A stretch of 64,000 nucleotides of DNA from Castellaniella sp044508625. Lineage in GTDB: Bacteria; Pseudomonadota; Gammaproteobacteria; Burkholderiales; Burkholderiaceae_B. The notes beneath the pieces were generated by a model that saw only the letters and a list, made by a program, of their open reading frames with translations, ran no database searches and was not told the DNA's origin. The translations under genes were made by a program, and so were the position numbers. The DNA lies in the NCBI GenBank assembly GCA_044508625.1, contig JBIQHJ010000007.1, forward strand, positions 49,136-113,135. The letters are read 5' to 3'. Shown here piece after piece: positions 28,133-36,863 of this stretch. The first letter of the stretch is position 1, and every line of letters begins with the position of its first letter.

Positions 28133-30751
28133 ATGCCCAAGGCCGACCCCCTCGAGCGCTACCAGGCCAAGCGGAATTTCGGCGTGACGGCCGAACCCGC
28201 CGGAGGCGGGCGGGCCGACGCGTCCATGCCTTCATTCGTGGTGCAGAAGCACTGGGCCCGGCGCCTGCACTATGATTTTCGCCTCGAGCTGGATGGCGCC
28301 ATGAAAAGCTGGGCGGTGCCGAAAGGGCCCAGCTACGATCCCGGCGACAAGCGCATGGCCATGCACGTCGAGGACCACCCCATCTCATACGCGGGCTTCG
28401 AGGGCGAGATACCGTCCGGCCAATACGGGGCCGGCAAGGTCCTCATCTGGGACAAGGGCACCTGGCTGCCGCTGGGCGACGCCCGCGAGGGCTATCGGGA
28501 CGGCAAGCTGGTATTCGAGCTGCATGGGCATAAGCTCAAGGGGCGCTGGGTCCTGGTACGCATGAGGGGCAAGTCCGGAAAGCAGGATCCCTGGCTCCTG
28601 ATCAAGGAAAAGGACGAGTTCGCGAGACCGTCCGCGGACTTCAGCGTGGTGGACGAGATGCCGGGCGGCGTGGCGCACCTGCCCGACCCCGGGCGACCCT
28701 CGAGGCCGCAGCCCGCCTGGCGCGCCGCGCCGGACGCCGGCACCCGATCGGCTCGGCCAGCGGCGCTGAAGGACGCCGATCCCGGTGCGCCCCAGCCGGG
28801 GGCGCCGAAGGACGCCGGCACCCGATCGGCCCTGCCCGCGGCGCTGCAGCCGCAGCTCGCCACCCTGGTGGCCGCTCCTCCCGCCGATGCCGGCGCCTGG
28901 CTCTACGAGATCAAGTTCGATGGCTATCGCCTGCTGGCGCGCGTCGATTCACGGCGGGTCCGGCTGTTCACCCGCAACGGCAATGACTGGACGGCGCGCC
29001 TGCCGCATCTGGCCGGGGAATTCGAGCGCCGGGGGCTGCCCCAGGGGTGGTACGACGGGGAAATCGTCATGCCCGGCCCCCGCGGACTGCCCGACTTCCA
29101 GGCCTTGCAGGGCGCCTTCGACACGGCGAGGACCGGCCGTATCCTGTACTACCTGTTCGACCTGCCCTACGGCCGGGGACGCGACCTGCGGGCGGTGCCC
29201 CTGGCGGCCCGCCGCGACATGCTGGCCGCCTTGCTGGAAGGGACGGGCGGGGAGGGCGCCCTGCGATACAGCGCGGCCTTCGAGGCGGACGTGGGGGACA
29301 TCGTGGCCTCGGCCTGCCGCCTCGGGCTCGAGGGCATCATCGGCAAGCGCAAGTCCTCGCCCTATACCTGCGGCCGCTCCGGCGACTGGATCAAGCTGCG
29401 CTGCGGACTGCGGCAGGAATTCGTGATCGGCGGCTACACCGACCCCCAGGGCTCGCGCGAAGGAATCGGATCGCTGCTGCTGGGCGTGCATGACGAGCGG
29501 GGCAACTTGATTTACGCTGGCAATGTGGGCACGGGTTTCGATCGCCGCATGCTCACGGACCTCCGCGGCAGGCTGGACGCCCTGGGCTCGGACACCCGTC
29601 CTTTCGCGCAGCCTACCGGCATGGACCGCAGGGCGCACTGGGTGAGGCCCGAGCTGCTCGCGGAGGTGTCGTTCGGCCAGTGGACCCGGACTGGGCGCAT
29701 ACGTCATTCCGTATTCCACGGCCTGCGCAGCGACAAGCCGGCCCAGGCCATCGTCAGGGAGACTCGCATGCCCACCGCAGCCCGTAAGCAAAGGCCCGCC
29801 GCAGCCCGCAAGCAAAGCCGCAAGACGGCCGGCGACAGCCATCCTCCCGTGCCCGAAACGCCGCTGGGCACCCTCAAGATCACCCATCCGGAGCGCATCG
29901 TCGACGCCGCGAGCGGTGCGCGCAAGATAGACGTGGTCCGCCATTATGCGCTGGTGGGCGAGCTGATGATGCCGCACCTGAGGCGCCGACCGGTCGCGCT
30001 GGTGCGCGCGCCGGACGGGGTCGGCGGCGAGATGTTCTTCCAGAAGCACCTGGACAAGCCGCGACTCGCCGGCATGAGATCGCTGTCGCCCGATCTGGAC
30101 CCCGGCCACGATCCCTTGATGGAGGTGGCCTCGGTGCGGGGACTGTTGTCCGCCGCGCAAATGAACGTCATGGAATTCCACACCTGGAATGCCGTGAAGA
30201 CGCGCATCGACAGGCCGGACCGCATGGTCTTCGACCTGGATCCCGGGAAAGGGGTCGAATGGCCGGCGATGCAGGAAGCCGCCATGGTGCTGCGGGCCCT
30301 GCTGGAGGAACTGGAGCTCGTGCCCTTCGTCAAGACCAGCGGCGGCAAGGGCCTGCACGTCATCATACCGCTGCAGCGCCGCCACCATTGGAGCCTGGTC
30401 AAGGCTTTCTCGCAGGCCATCGTCCAGCACCTGGCCCGGACCTTTCCCAGCCGCTTTTCCGCCAAGAGCGGCCCGCGCAACCGGGTGGGCAAGATCTTCA
30501 TCGATTACCTGCGCAATGGCTTCGGCGCCACGACGGTCGCCGCGTGGTCGGTGCGGGCCAGGCCCGGCATGGGCGTGTCGGTGCCCGTCGCCTGGAGCGA
30601 GATCGACGCGCTGCGCAGTTCCGCGCAGTGGCACATCCGCAATATCCACGAGCGCCTGGACCAGGGCAACGGGCCGTGGGACGACTACGGGCGCTCCGCG
30701 CGCACGATGACCGCGGGCATGAGGATCCTGGGCTTCAAGCCCCAGAAATGA
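28133..30751 (+). CDS. ligD: NHEJ multifunctional DNA ligase D
   Basis: About 872 residues in the order 3'-phosphoesterase - ligase - polymerase, as in Pseudomonas. The phosphoesterase (about 30-190) has HYDFRLEL, HVEDHP and GEIPSGQYG. The ligase (about 240-550) has the adenylated Lys261 in EIKFDGYR, DGEIV, EGIIGKRK and WIKLR. The archaeo-eukaryotic primase-type polymerase (about 575-860) has FDLDPGKG, VKTSGGKGLHV and FIDYLRN. The enzyme trims, fills and seals double-strand breaks with Ku. ATG 28133 is preferred; TTG 28118 and GTG 28124 are in frame upstream. It lies 17 bp after ku. An inter-domain linker near residues 190-235 holds short repeats (AGTRSA, SAxPAAL). Confidence 0.95.
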   Translation: MPKADPLERYQAKRNFGVTAEPAGGGRADASMPSFVVQKHWARRLHYDFRLELDGAMKSWAVPKGPSYDPGDKRMAMHVEDHPISYAGFEGEIPSGQYGAGKVLIWDKGTWLPLGDAREGYRDGKLVFELHGHKLKGRWVLVRMRGKSGKQDPWLLIKEKDEFARPSADFSVVDEMPGGVAHLPDPGRPSRPQPAWRAAPDAGTRSARPAALKDADPGAPQPGAPKDAGTRSALPAALQPQLATLVAAPPADAGAWLYEIKFDGYRLLARVDSRRVRLFTRNGNDWTARLPHLAGEFERRGLPQGWYDGEIVMPGPRGLPDFQALQGAFDTARTGRILYYLFDLPYGRGRDLRAVPLAARRDMLAALLEGTGGEGALRYSAAFEADVGDIVASACRLGLEGIIGKRKSSPYTCGRSGDWIKLRCGLRQEFVIGGYTDPQGSREGIGSLLLGVHDERGNLIYAGNVGTGFDRRMLTDLRGRLDALGSDTRPFAQPTGMDRRAHWVRPELLAEVSFGQWTRTGRIRHSVFHGLRSDKPAQAIVRETRMPTAARKQRPAAARKQSRKTAGDSHPPVPETPLGTLKITHPERIVDAASGARKIDVVRHYALVGELMMPHLRRRPVALVRAPDGVGGEMFFQKHLDKPRLAGMRSLSPDLDPGHDPLMEVASVRGLLSAAQMNVMEFHTWNAVKTRIDRPDRMVFDLDPGKGVEWPAMQEAAMVLRALLEELELVPFVKTSGGKGLHVIIPLQRRHHWSLVKAFSQAIVQHLARTFPSRFSAKSGPRNRVGKIFIDYLRNGFGATTVAAWSVRARPGMGVSVPVAWSEIDALRSSAQWHIRNIHERLDQGNGPWDDYGRSARTMTAGMRILGFKPQK

Positions 30752-30789
30752 CCCGCCGCGGGGCCATGGACGGACTCGAATCGGTCCGG

Positions 30790-31509
30790 CTACTTCTGCG
30801 AGCCGGCCGCGGCCTGCGCAGCGCCCAGTTGCAGGACGGCGTCGCGCTTTTCCAGCAGGTGCTGGCGCAGGATTTCGCTCAGCCGGCGACCATCGCGCGC
30901 CTCCAGCGCCTCGATCATTTCGCTATGTTCGCGGATCGCCTTTTCCCATTTGGCGGGCTGGTAGTTGGAGCGGAAACGCAGGGCCTGGAGCCTGCGATTG
31001 ACGGCAAGGTAGGTCTGGCGCAAAGCGTTGTTGCGCGCCGCGAGATTGATGCGGTCGTGGATCTGGCTGTTTTTTGCGTAGTATCCGGGCAGATCCTGGC
31101 GGGCGTGGCAAGCCAGCATGGCGTAGTGCAGGGCCTTGAGTTCGGCGAGTTCGTCCGCACGGATGCGCGCGCAGGCGAGCTCTCCGGAAAAGGCTTCCAG
31201 TCCGCTCATGAGTTCGAACATCTCGCGGATCTCGGCCGTGGACATTTCCGCCACCGAGGCGCCTCGATTGGGAATGATGTCGACCAGGCCTTCGGCGGCG
31301 AGCACTTTCAGGGCTTCGCGCAAGGGTGTGCGCGAGATCGCCAGCGTTTCGCACAACTCGCGCTCGTTGAGTTTCGCGCCAGGCGCCAATCCGCCTTCGA
31401 TGATGGAATTGCGCAGGCGCTCGACCACGGCTTCATGCAGCCGCAGCCTGGCGACTTTGGAAAGAGAGGCGGACGACTCCTCCCCGGTCTGGAGATAGAT
31501 GTCTTGCAT
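30790..31509 (-). CDS. GntR-family FCD-domain transcriptional regulator
   Basis: A 239-residue regulator with an N-terminal winged HTH (about 22-90: LRNSIIEGGLAPGAKLNERELCE, SRTPLREALKVLAAEGLV) and a C-terminal FCD ligand domain (about 95-225: IREMFELMSGLE, NSQIHDRI, REHSEMIEALEARD, supplying the His/Asp metal ligands). FCD proteins usually bind carboxylate-type ligands as repressors. The start at 31509 (MQDIYLQTG) lies inside a TTGCATGCAA palindrome, the same motif found in both promoter regions of the purine island, so autoregulation and control of the island are likely. A longer start at 31551 is possible. Confidence 0.9.
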   Translation of the reverse strand: MQDIYLQTGEESSASLSKVARLRLHEAVVERLRNSIIEGGLAPGAKLNERELCETLAISRTPLREALKVLAAEGLVDIIPNRGASVAEMSTAEIREMFELMSGLEAFSGELACARIRADELAELKALHYAMLACHARQDLPGYYAKNSQIHDRINLAARNNALRQTYLAVNRRLQALRFRSNYQPAKWEKAIREHSEMIEALEARDGRRLSEILRQHLLEKRDAVLQLGAAQAAAGSQK

Positions 31510-31513
31510 GCAA
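31504..31513. promoter_or_regulatory. FCD operator copy 1, overlapping the regulator start codon
   Basis: TTGCATGCAA is a perfect palindrome. The CAT of the regulator's start codon (minus strand) is its centre. It matches the core of the longer copies at 31627 and 31702. Confidence 0.6.
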
Positions 31514-31626
31514 AAAACTTTCCTTGGTGGCCTATCGTTGCGGCAATCCACAGTCCGCTTTTGGGGGACCCAGGGAAGCCCCCCGGGATTCCGCTGTCTA
31601 TCCGATGCTATTGTAGCAAGCCCCTA

Positions 31627-31640
31627 TTTTGCATGCAAAA
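31627..31640. promoter_or_regulatory. FCD operator copy 2
   Basis: TTTTGCATGCAAAA, a perfect 14-bp palindrome in the 463-bp gap between the divergent regulator and ABC transporter genes. Confidence 0.65.
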
Positions 31641-31701
31641 CCTTGTGGGTGCTCATAAATATTGAATTCCCATGGGGAAAACCCCGAGTGTGACAGCATA
31701 T

Positions 31702-31715
31702 TTTTGCATGCAAAA
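31702..31715. promoter_or_regulatory. FCD operator copy 3
   Basis: TTTTGCATGCAAAA, identical to copy 2 and 75 bp from it (about seven helical turns). It is preceded by the block GGGGAAAACCCCGAGTGTGA (31674-31693), which recurs with the same spacing before copy 5 at 36681. Confidence 0.65.
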
Positions 31716-31810
31716 TGTGTTTTGCCCGCAGTCATGAGGGCTCTGCCCGGACTGCGGGCAAGGAATCCCCCAGTGGCTGGACGTGAAAAGGCGCTCTGTC
31801 ATCCTACCCA

Positions 31811-31830
31811 TAATTTTGAATTCAAAATTA
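31811..31830. promoter_or_regulatory. FCD operator copy 4, 20-bp perfect palindrome
   Basis: TAATTTTGAATTCAAAATTA is a perfect 20-bp palindrome centred on an EcoRI-like core; the inner TTTTGAATTCAAAA fits the operator consensus TTTTGnATnCAAAA. A CATAAT -10-like hexamer (31808-31813) overlaps its left end, consistent with repression of the transporter operon. Confidence 0.65.
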
Positions 31831-31972
31831 AATATGACACCATGGTGATGCATCCACACGAAGATTTCGCAGTTTCGCCCGGATCGATGGCGCCGCCGTC
31901 CCGGAGGAGGGCATGCAGGCCTGGACGGCGGTCCCTCGGCTTCGTTTCGGTGCAATCCCGCCTTGGGGGGTG

Positions 31973-33016
31973 ATGACGGCCATGCGCATCGATGGTTTCC
32001 AATTCTTGTGCAACCTGGGCGTCATCCTGGTGTCGCTGCTGCTCGGGACCCTGCTGGTGGCGGGCCTCGTCGAATGGGTGGGCGGCAATGCCGGAACGGC
32101 GCTGCTCGCCCTGGGGCGGGGGATGGTGGGCAGCCGCCAGGCGATCGTCGAGATCATCATCGAAGCCACGCCGCTGGCCTTGTGCGCCCTGGCGTTCCTC
32201 ATTCCGTTCAAGGCGGGTTTCTTCAACATCGGCGCCCAGGGCCATCTGCAACTGGGCGCGCTGACGGCGGTGTTCATCACCACCACCATGTCGCTGCCCG
32301 CGCTTCTGCTGATCCCCGTGGCGCTGCTGGCCTCGGCTCTGGCCGGAGCAGCGCTGATCGCGCCGGCCTATCTGCTGAAGACGCGGCGGGGATCCAGCGA
32401 GGTCGTGACGACGGTGATGCTGGATTTCGTGGCCCTGGAATTCACTTACGCCATGATCACCGGCCCCCTGCAGGCGCCCGGATCGTTCTTTGCGGAATCC
32501 AACCTCATTCCCGAACAGTACCGCCTGCCGGTCCTTGGCGTGCACGTGGGCGTCCACCTCGCCATCATCCTGATCGTGCTCGCGAGCTGGGTCTTGCGCA
32601 GTACGGTCTTCGGTTTCCGGCTCGAGGCGCTGGGCGGCAACCCGAGAGCCTCCGAGGCGCTGGGCATGCATACCGGCCCGACGCTGATGAAGGCCGTCCT
32701 GCTGGCGGGCGCCATCGGCGGCATCGCGGGCGGTATCCAGGTGATGGGCGTCATTTTCCAGGTTGCCGAAGGCTGGGCCAAGGATTGGGGCTTCCTCGGC
32801 ATTCTGGTGGCGTTGATGGGGCGCACGCCGATCGGGGCCATTTTCGCGGCGCTGCTGCTTGCGGGACTCGAGATCGGCGGGCGCCACATGCAGGCCCTCA
32901 CGGGCCTGCCATCCTCGCTGGTCTATCTGCTGCAATCCGTGCCCGTGCTGATCCTGCTGGTCTTGAGCTCGACGCGCGGCTTCCGGAAATTCTCTACCCC
33001 AGGAGCCAGCCGATGA
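31973..33016 (+). CDS. ABC transporter permease 1 of a BMP-type importer
   Basis: About 347 residues with eight to ten hydrophobic segments. NIGAQGHLQLGAL and GGNPRASEALGM are conserved in the permeases of BMP/PnrA-type nucleoside importers (YufP-like, also related to RbsC). It forms the membrane channel with the next gene. ATG 31973 has GGGGGG upstream; ATG 31982 and the more distal 31913 (with GGAGGAGG only 2 nt away) are alternatives. Its stop overlaps the next start (ATGA). First gene after the operator region, so probably repressed by the FCD protein. Confidence 0.88.
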   Translation: MTAMRIDGFQFLCNLGVILVSLLLGTLLVAGLVEWVGGNAGTALLALGRGMVGSRQAIVEIIIEATPLALCALAFLIPFKAGFFNIGAQGHLQLGALTAVFITTTMSLPALLLIPVALLASALAGAALIAPAYLLKTRRGSSEVVTTVMLDFVALEFTYAMITGPLQAPGSFFAESNLIPEQYRLPVLGVHVGVHLAIILIVLASWVLRSTVFGFRLEALGGNPRASEALGMHTGPTLMKAVLLAGAIGGIAGGIQVMGVIFQVAEGWAKDWGFLGILVALMGRTPIGAIFAALLLAGLEIGGRHMQALTGLPSSLVYLLQSVPVLILLVLSSTRGFRKFSTPGASR

Positions 33017-33912
33017 CGCTCGATCCGGAATTCATCATCTCGGCCTTGCGCGTCGCCACGCCCCTGATCATCGTCGCACTGGGCGTGCTGGTCGCCGAAC
33101 TGGCCGGCATCCTCTTTCTGTGCGTGGAAGGGGTGATGCTGTGCGGTGCCCTGTTCGGCATGCTGGGCGCCGCGTATTTCGGCGACCCGTGGATCGGTGT
33201 CGCCTGTGGACTGGCCGTCGGCATCACGGCGGGGCTGCTTTGCGCCGCCCTCTTTGTCTGGGTGCCGGCCGACCAGGTGGTGATCGGCCTGGCCTTCAAC
33301 ATTGCGGCGTTGGGATTGACCAGCTTCGTCTTCCGGATCATGACGGGGGTGGTAAAGAACTCCAGCATCAGCATGGCCTGGCCCGTGCCCGATTGGGCCG
33401 CCGATCATCCCGTACTCGTCTTCTTGTTCCAGGTGCCGCCGCTGGCCTGGGTCGCGGCGGGGCTGTTCATCATCGCGGCCTACCTGCTGTTTCGCAGCGC
33501 GCCCGGCCTCATGCTGCGCTCGGTCGGCCAGAGTGTCGAGGCGGCCACTTCCGCCGGGCTCGACGTGCTGCGGGTGCGTACCGTGGCGATGGCGATCGCC
33601 GGCGGCCTGGCGGGCCTGGGCGGCGCGGCGCTCACGGTGGGCTGGGTGCACAGCTTTTCGGCCAACATCACCGCGGGACGCGGGTTCATCGCGCTCGCCG
33701 TGGTGTATTTCGGCCGCTGGTATCCCGGCTGGACCTTTCTCGGGGGCCTGCTGTTTGGCGTGGGCGAGGTCTTGGGCCTGAACGCGCAGGTGCTGGGTGG
33801 CAACTCCCACCTCTATCTGATGGTTCCCTACATCCTGACCATCATCGTTCTGGGCATGACGGGCGGCGGGCGCGGACCAAGGGAGGTCGCCCGACCATAC
33901 GAGCGCGATTGA
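33013..33912 (+). CDS. ABC transporter permease 2 of a BMP-type importer
   Basis: A 299-residue polytopic protein (YufQ-like). It has AELAGILFLCVEGVMLCGAL at the N-terminus, where the family has NIG-EG, then LRSVGQSVEAATSAGLDV and GRGFIALAVVYFGRW, all typical of this permease class. The ATG overlaps the stop of permease 1, so the two subunits are made in equal amounts. Confidence 0.88.
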   Translation: MTLDPEFIISALRVATPLIIVALGVLVAELAGILFLCVEGVMLCGALFGMLGAAYFGDPWIGVACGLAVGITAGLLCAALFVWVPADQVVIGLAFNIAALGLTSFVFRIMTGVVKNSSISMAWPVPDWAADHPVLVFLFQVPPLAWVAAGLFIIAAYLLFRSAPGLMLRSVGQSVEAATSAGLDVLRVRTVAMAIAGGLAGLGGAALTVGWVHSFSANITAGRGFIALAVVYFGRWYPGWTFLGGLLFGVGEVLGLNAQVLGGNSHLYLMVPYILTIIVLGMTGGGRGPREVARPYERD

Positions 33913-33973
33913 TACACAAGAGCGTGATTGATGTAGTGCACATATGTCGTTTTACGACACAAGGAGACAAGCG

Positions 33974-34987
33974 ATGTTTAACTTTCTGAAGAAATCGCGG
34001 CATCAAGTCATGATGGCGGCGGCCGGCCTGGCCGTCGCCGGATCCCTGATCGCCGCCCCATCGGCGGCGCAGGACAAGATCAAGGCGGCAGTCATTTTCG
34101 GGGTGAACAACCCAGGTTCCGTGAACGGCTGGGACCGCGGGCATTTCCACGGCGCGCAGAAACTGATCAAGGAATACGGATGGGACGTGGATATCGCCGA
34201 AGGCGTGCCGTTTCCGCAGATGGAAAGAACCGCGGAACGCTATGGCGAAGCCGGCTACCAGGTGGTGATCTTCACATCCAGCGGGCAGATCCGCGCCTGG
34301 AACGCTGTCGCGCCGAAGTATCCCAAGACGGTGTTCGCCATGCTGTCCACCACCGACAGTCTGCCCAAATCCGACAACGTGGTGGCGTATGCGCCCGATT
34401 TCTTTTCCTATGGCGTCCTGAACGGGCTGGTGGCCGGCCAGGCCACCGACAGCAAGAAGATCGGTTTCGTCGCCGGCCTGGCGGTGAAGGCGGTCGAGGA
34501 CATGTGGAGCGGCATCGTGGAAGGCGCCAAGGCCGTCGCGCCGGACGTCGAGCCGTCCTATGCGTTCTCGGGCAACTGGACCGACGTGCCGCGCGCCCGC
34601 GAAGTCACCGACCTGCAGATCCGCCGAGGCGCCGACGTGATCATCGGCAACGCCGGCGACGGTACGTTGGGCATTCTCGACGCGGCCAAGACGAGCAAGG
34701 CCAAGTTCGTCGGCTATGCGACCGATTGGTCGGCGGACGAACCGGGTACGGTCCTCTCCAGCGTGCTGCTGGGCATGGACGGCTGGTATGACGCCTTGGC
34801 CAAGGAGGTCGCGTCCGGCAAGGTCGAGCCCAAGATCAATATCTTCGGCGTGGACAGCTTCACCGTCGTGCCCCTGAACGAAAAGCTCCTGAGTGCCGAC
34901 AGGATCGCCAAGATCGACGACAGCATCCGCCGCTATCGCTCGGGCGAGCTGAAGATTCCCGTCGTGCGTCACGAAGTCAAGAAGTAA
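33974..34987 (+). CDS. BMP-family substrate-binding lipoprotein-like/periplasmic protein
   Basis: A 337-residue protein with an N-terminal signal peptide (VMMAAAGLAVAGSLIAAPSAAQ, cleavage likely after SAAQ near residue 32; no lipobox Cys). A BMP/PnrA domain follows (IFGVNNPGSVNGWDRGH; IIGNAGDGTLG; FVGYATDWSADEPG). Known BMP proteins bind purine nucleosides or related ligands. Context (urate oxidase, allantoinase) suggests a purine or ureide. AAGGAG lies 8 nt before ATG 33974. Confidence 0.9.
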   Translation: MFNFLKKSRHQVMMAAAGLAVAGSLIAAPSAAQDKIKAAVIFGVNNPGSVNGWDRGHFHGAQKLIKEYGWDVDIAEGVPFPQMERTAERYGEAGYQVVIFTSSGQIRAWNAVAPKYPKTVFAMLSTTDSLPKSDNVVAYAPDFFSYGVLNGLVAGQATDSKKIGFVAGLAVKAVEDMWSGIVEGAKAVAPDVEPSYAFSGNWTDVPRAREVTDLQIRRGADVIIGNAGDGTLGILDAAKTSKAKFVGYATDWSADEPGTVLSSVLLGMDGWYDALAKEVASGKVEPKINIFGVDSFTVVPLNEKLLSADRIAKIDDSIRRYRSGELKIPVVRHEVKK

Positions 34988-34995
34988 GGCGACCC

Positions 34996-36558
34996 ATGAG
35001 CGATCCCGCGATCGACCGGAACGTAGCGGTCAGGCTTGAAGGCATCACCAAGATCTTCGGCGAGTTCAAAGCGCTCGACGATGTCAGCCTGACCCTGCGA
35101 TTCGGTGAAATCCATGCATTGGTAGGGGAAAACGGCGCCGGCAAGACCACGCTGATGAAGGTGCTGTTCGGAGCATATCAGCCGACGTCGGGTCGCATCA
35201 TGCTGGACGGCCAGGATGTCACGCCGCATTGGAATACCCGCAAGGCGATCGCGCATCACGTCGGAATGGTCCATCAGCATTTTTCCCTGGTGATGGAGCA
35301 TTCCGTGCTCGACAACATCGTCATGCCCACGCTCGGTTGGGCGGACCTCGCGCCCGACTGGACGAAGTTCCGGAGCAAGCTGCGTCAACTCCAGGAAAGC
35401 CTGGGATTCAAGCTGCCTCCGGACCGCCCCGTCGGGGAACTGGCGGTGGGCGAGCGCCAGCAGGTGGAGATCCTCAAAATGCTGTATCAGGGCGCGAGGA
35501 TCCTGATCCTCGACGAGCCCACCGCCGTGCTCATTCCCCAGCAGACCGAACGCCTGCTCCAGACGCTGGTCCAGTTGCGTGAATTGGGCTACGCCGTGAT
35601 TCTCATCACGCACAAGCTCGAGCACGCCACCGAGTTCGCCGACACGATCACGGTCCTGCGGGGCGGACAGCGCGTGGCGACGGTCTCTCGGGGCGAGGCC
35701 AGCACGAGCGAGATCGCGTCCATGATGGTAAAGCAGGAAGTCGCCGCCGTGCACCAGCCGCGCACGGCGCATTGCGACAAGCCGGTGCTCGAGCTGCGAA
35801 GCGTGTCGATGGCGGCAGCGGGCGTGCCCTTGCTCGACGAGGTGGACCTGAAGGTATGCGAGGGCGAGGTGGTGGGCATCGCGGGCGTGGTCGGCAACGG
35901 CCAGTCCGAACTGGTGGACGCCATTCTCGGCCTCCAGCGTCCTTCCTCGGGATCCGTTCTTTTCGAGGGCAAGGATATCGGTGCGCTCGAAGTCTCTCGG
36001 CGGCGTGCCTGCGGCATCGCCAACATCCCCGAGGACCGGCATGCGCACGCCATCGTGGGCGATATGGACCTGGCTTCCAATCTCATCCTCGGACGCGAGG
36101 GCACCTCGGCGTTTTCCAGCCACGGCATCCTGAATCGCAAGAATATCGATGAATTCGCACGGCATTGCATGGGCGAGTTCGATGTCCGGGCGCAGTCGGC
36201 GAACGTGCGGATCAGGTTCCTGTCCGGCGGCAATCAACAGAAAGTGGTCATCGGGCGCGAGCTGTCCACCCGTCCCAGGCTCATCGTGGCCCACGAGCCC
36301 TCGCGGGGCCTGGACTTCGCAGCCACCGCCTATGTGCGCAGCCGGCTGGTCCAGGCGGCGGAGGCGGGCGCCGGCGTATTGCTGATCTCGAGCGACCTCG
36401 ACGAGCTCATGGAACTTTCCAATCGCATCCTCGTGATCTGCGGCGGGCGCCTGGTCGGTTCCCTGGATTCGAGCCATTACGACCCGGAGACGCTGGGCCT
36501 GCTGATGGCCGGGGTATCGGTGGGGGCGGATGCGCCGAAGGAGGCACATGCTCTGTGA
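34996..36558 (+). CDS. ABC transporter ATPase, tandem cassettes (BMP/RbsA type)
   Basis: A 520-residue protein with two ABC domains. The first has Walker A GENGAGKTT (about 43-51) and Walker B ILILDEPTAVL. The second has a degenerate P-loop, GVVGNGQSEL, lacking the Lys-Ser/Thr, plus signature LSGGNQQKVVIGRE; this asymmetry is normal for the RbsA/YufO class. It energises the two upstream permeases and starts 8 bp after the binding-protein gene. Last gene of the transporter operon; the 305-bp gap that follows holds two further operators. Confidence 0.9.
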   Translation: MSDPAIDRNVAVRLEGITKIFGEFKALDDVSLTLRFGEIHALVGENGAGKTTLMKVLFGAYQPTSGRIMLDGQDVTPHWNTRKAIAHHVGMVHQHFSLVMEHSVLDNIVMPTLGWADLAPDWTKFRSKLRQLQESLGFKLPPDRPVGELAVGERQQVEILKMLYQGARILILDEPTAVLIPQQTERLLQTLVQLRELGYAVILITHKLEHATEFADTITVLRGGQRVATVSRGEASTSEIASMMVKQEVAAVHQPRTAHCDKPVLELRSVSMAAAGVPLLDEVDLKVCEGEVVGIAGVVGNGQSELVDAILGLQRPSSGSVLFEGKDIGALEVSRRRACGIANIPEDRHAHAIVGDMDLASNLILGREGTSAFSSHGILNRKNIDEFARHCMGEFDVRAQSANVRIRFLSGGNQQKVVIGRELSTRPRLIVAHEPSRGLDFAATAYVRSRLVQAAEAGAGVLLISSDLDELMELSNRILVICGGRLVGSLDSSHYDPETLGLLMAGVSVGADAPKEAHAL

Positions 36559-36680
36559 GTCCTCCATGCGGCTGCGCCGGCACCACGGACGGGCCCGGCG
36601 CCGCCTGTCTGCCGCCCGCTGGCGGACTCGGGAAGCCCGATGAAAGGTTGCGCGGGAAAACCCTCAGTGTGATTTATGAA

Positions 36681-36694
36681 TTTTGAATGCAAAA
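36681..36694. promoter_or_regulatory. FCD operator copy 5
   Basis: TTTTGAATGCAAAA, 12 of 14 positions symmetric, matching TTTTGnATnCAAAA. It sits 27 bp after the start of the GGGAAAACCC block, the same offset as at copy 3. Confidence 0.6.
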
Positions 36695-36777
36695 TGTAAA
36701 GTAGATCCAACATGAGCAGCGGTACTTGCATCGATACTCAGAAGGGATGCTCATGTACGAGAAGAAAAGATCTATCA

Positions 36778-36806
36778 TTGATAAAGTTTTTTGCATTCAA
36801 AATTAT
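36778..36806 (+). promoter_or_regulatory. candidate promoter with operator copy 6 in its spacer
   Basis: TTGATA (36778-36783), a 17-bp spacer and AATTAT (36801-36806) form a plausible sigma-70 promoter for the aminotransferase operon. Operator copy 6, TTTTGCATTCAAAA (36789-36802), occupies the spacer, which would block RNA polymerase when bound. The leader to ATG 36864 would be about 50 nt. Confidence 0.5.
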
Positions 36807-36863
36807 ATTTTCTCAGTAACAAGTGACTGAATTCCAGGACCGTCTTTCAAGGTAAGCTCGAAT

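Larger units (their letters stand above)
31510..31972. other. 463-bp intergenic control region of the purine island
   Basis: No convincing gene lies here; short open frames across it lack homology, ribosome sites and codon bias. It is markedly more AT-rich than its surroundings. It holds operator copies 2-4 (copy 1 lies at its left edge), the conserved block at 31674-31693 and, at 31903-31910, GGAGGAGG just before an alternative ATG (31913) for the permease. Confidence 0.75.
36559..36863. other. 305-bp intergenic promoter region of the catabolic operon
   Basis: No gene is seen. The first about 90 bp are GC-rich trailer; the remainder is AT-rich and carries operator copies 5 (36681) and 6 (36789), 108 bp apart, the conserved block GGGAAAACCCTCAGTGTGA (36654-36672) and a candidate promoter (36778-36806). 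Confidence 0.75.

Noticed and set aside
31692..31708. Sigma-54 promoter in the purine island (TGACAG...TTGCA)
   Set aside because: The GG/GC dinucleotide distance is 14 rather than 10 bp and the -24 GG is GA, so the consensus is not met.
31662..31973. Small plus-strand open frame in the island's control region
   Set aside because: It spans operators 3 and 4, has no ribosome site or homology, and its codon use is unlike the neighbours.
35850..35930. Loss-of-function of the second ABC cassette of the BMP-type ATPase
   Set aside because: The degenerate second P-loop is normal for the RbsA/YufO class and not a sign of decay.
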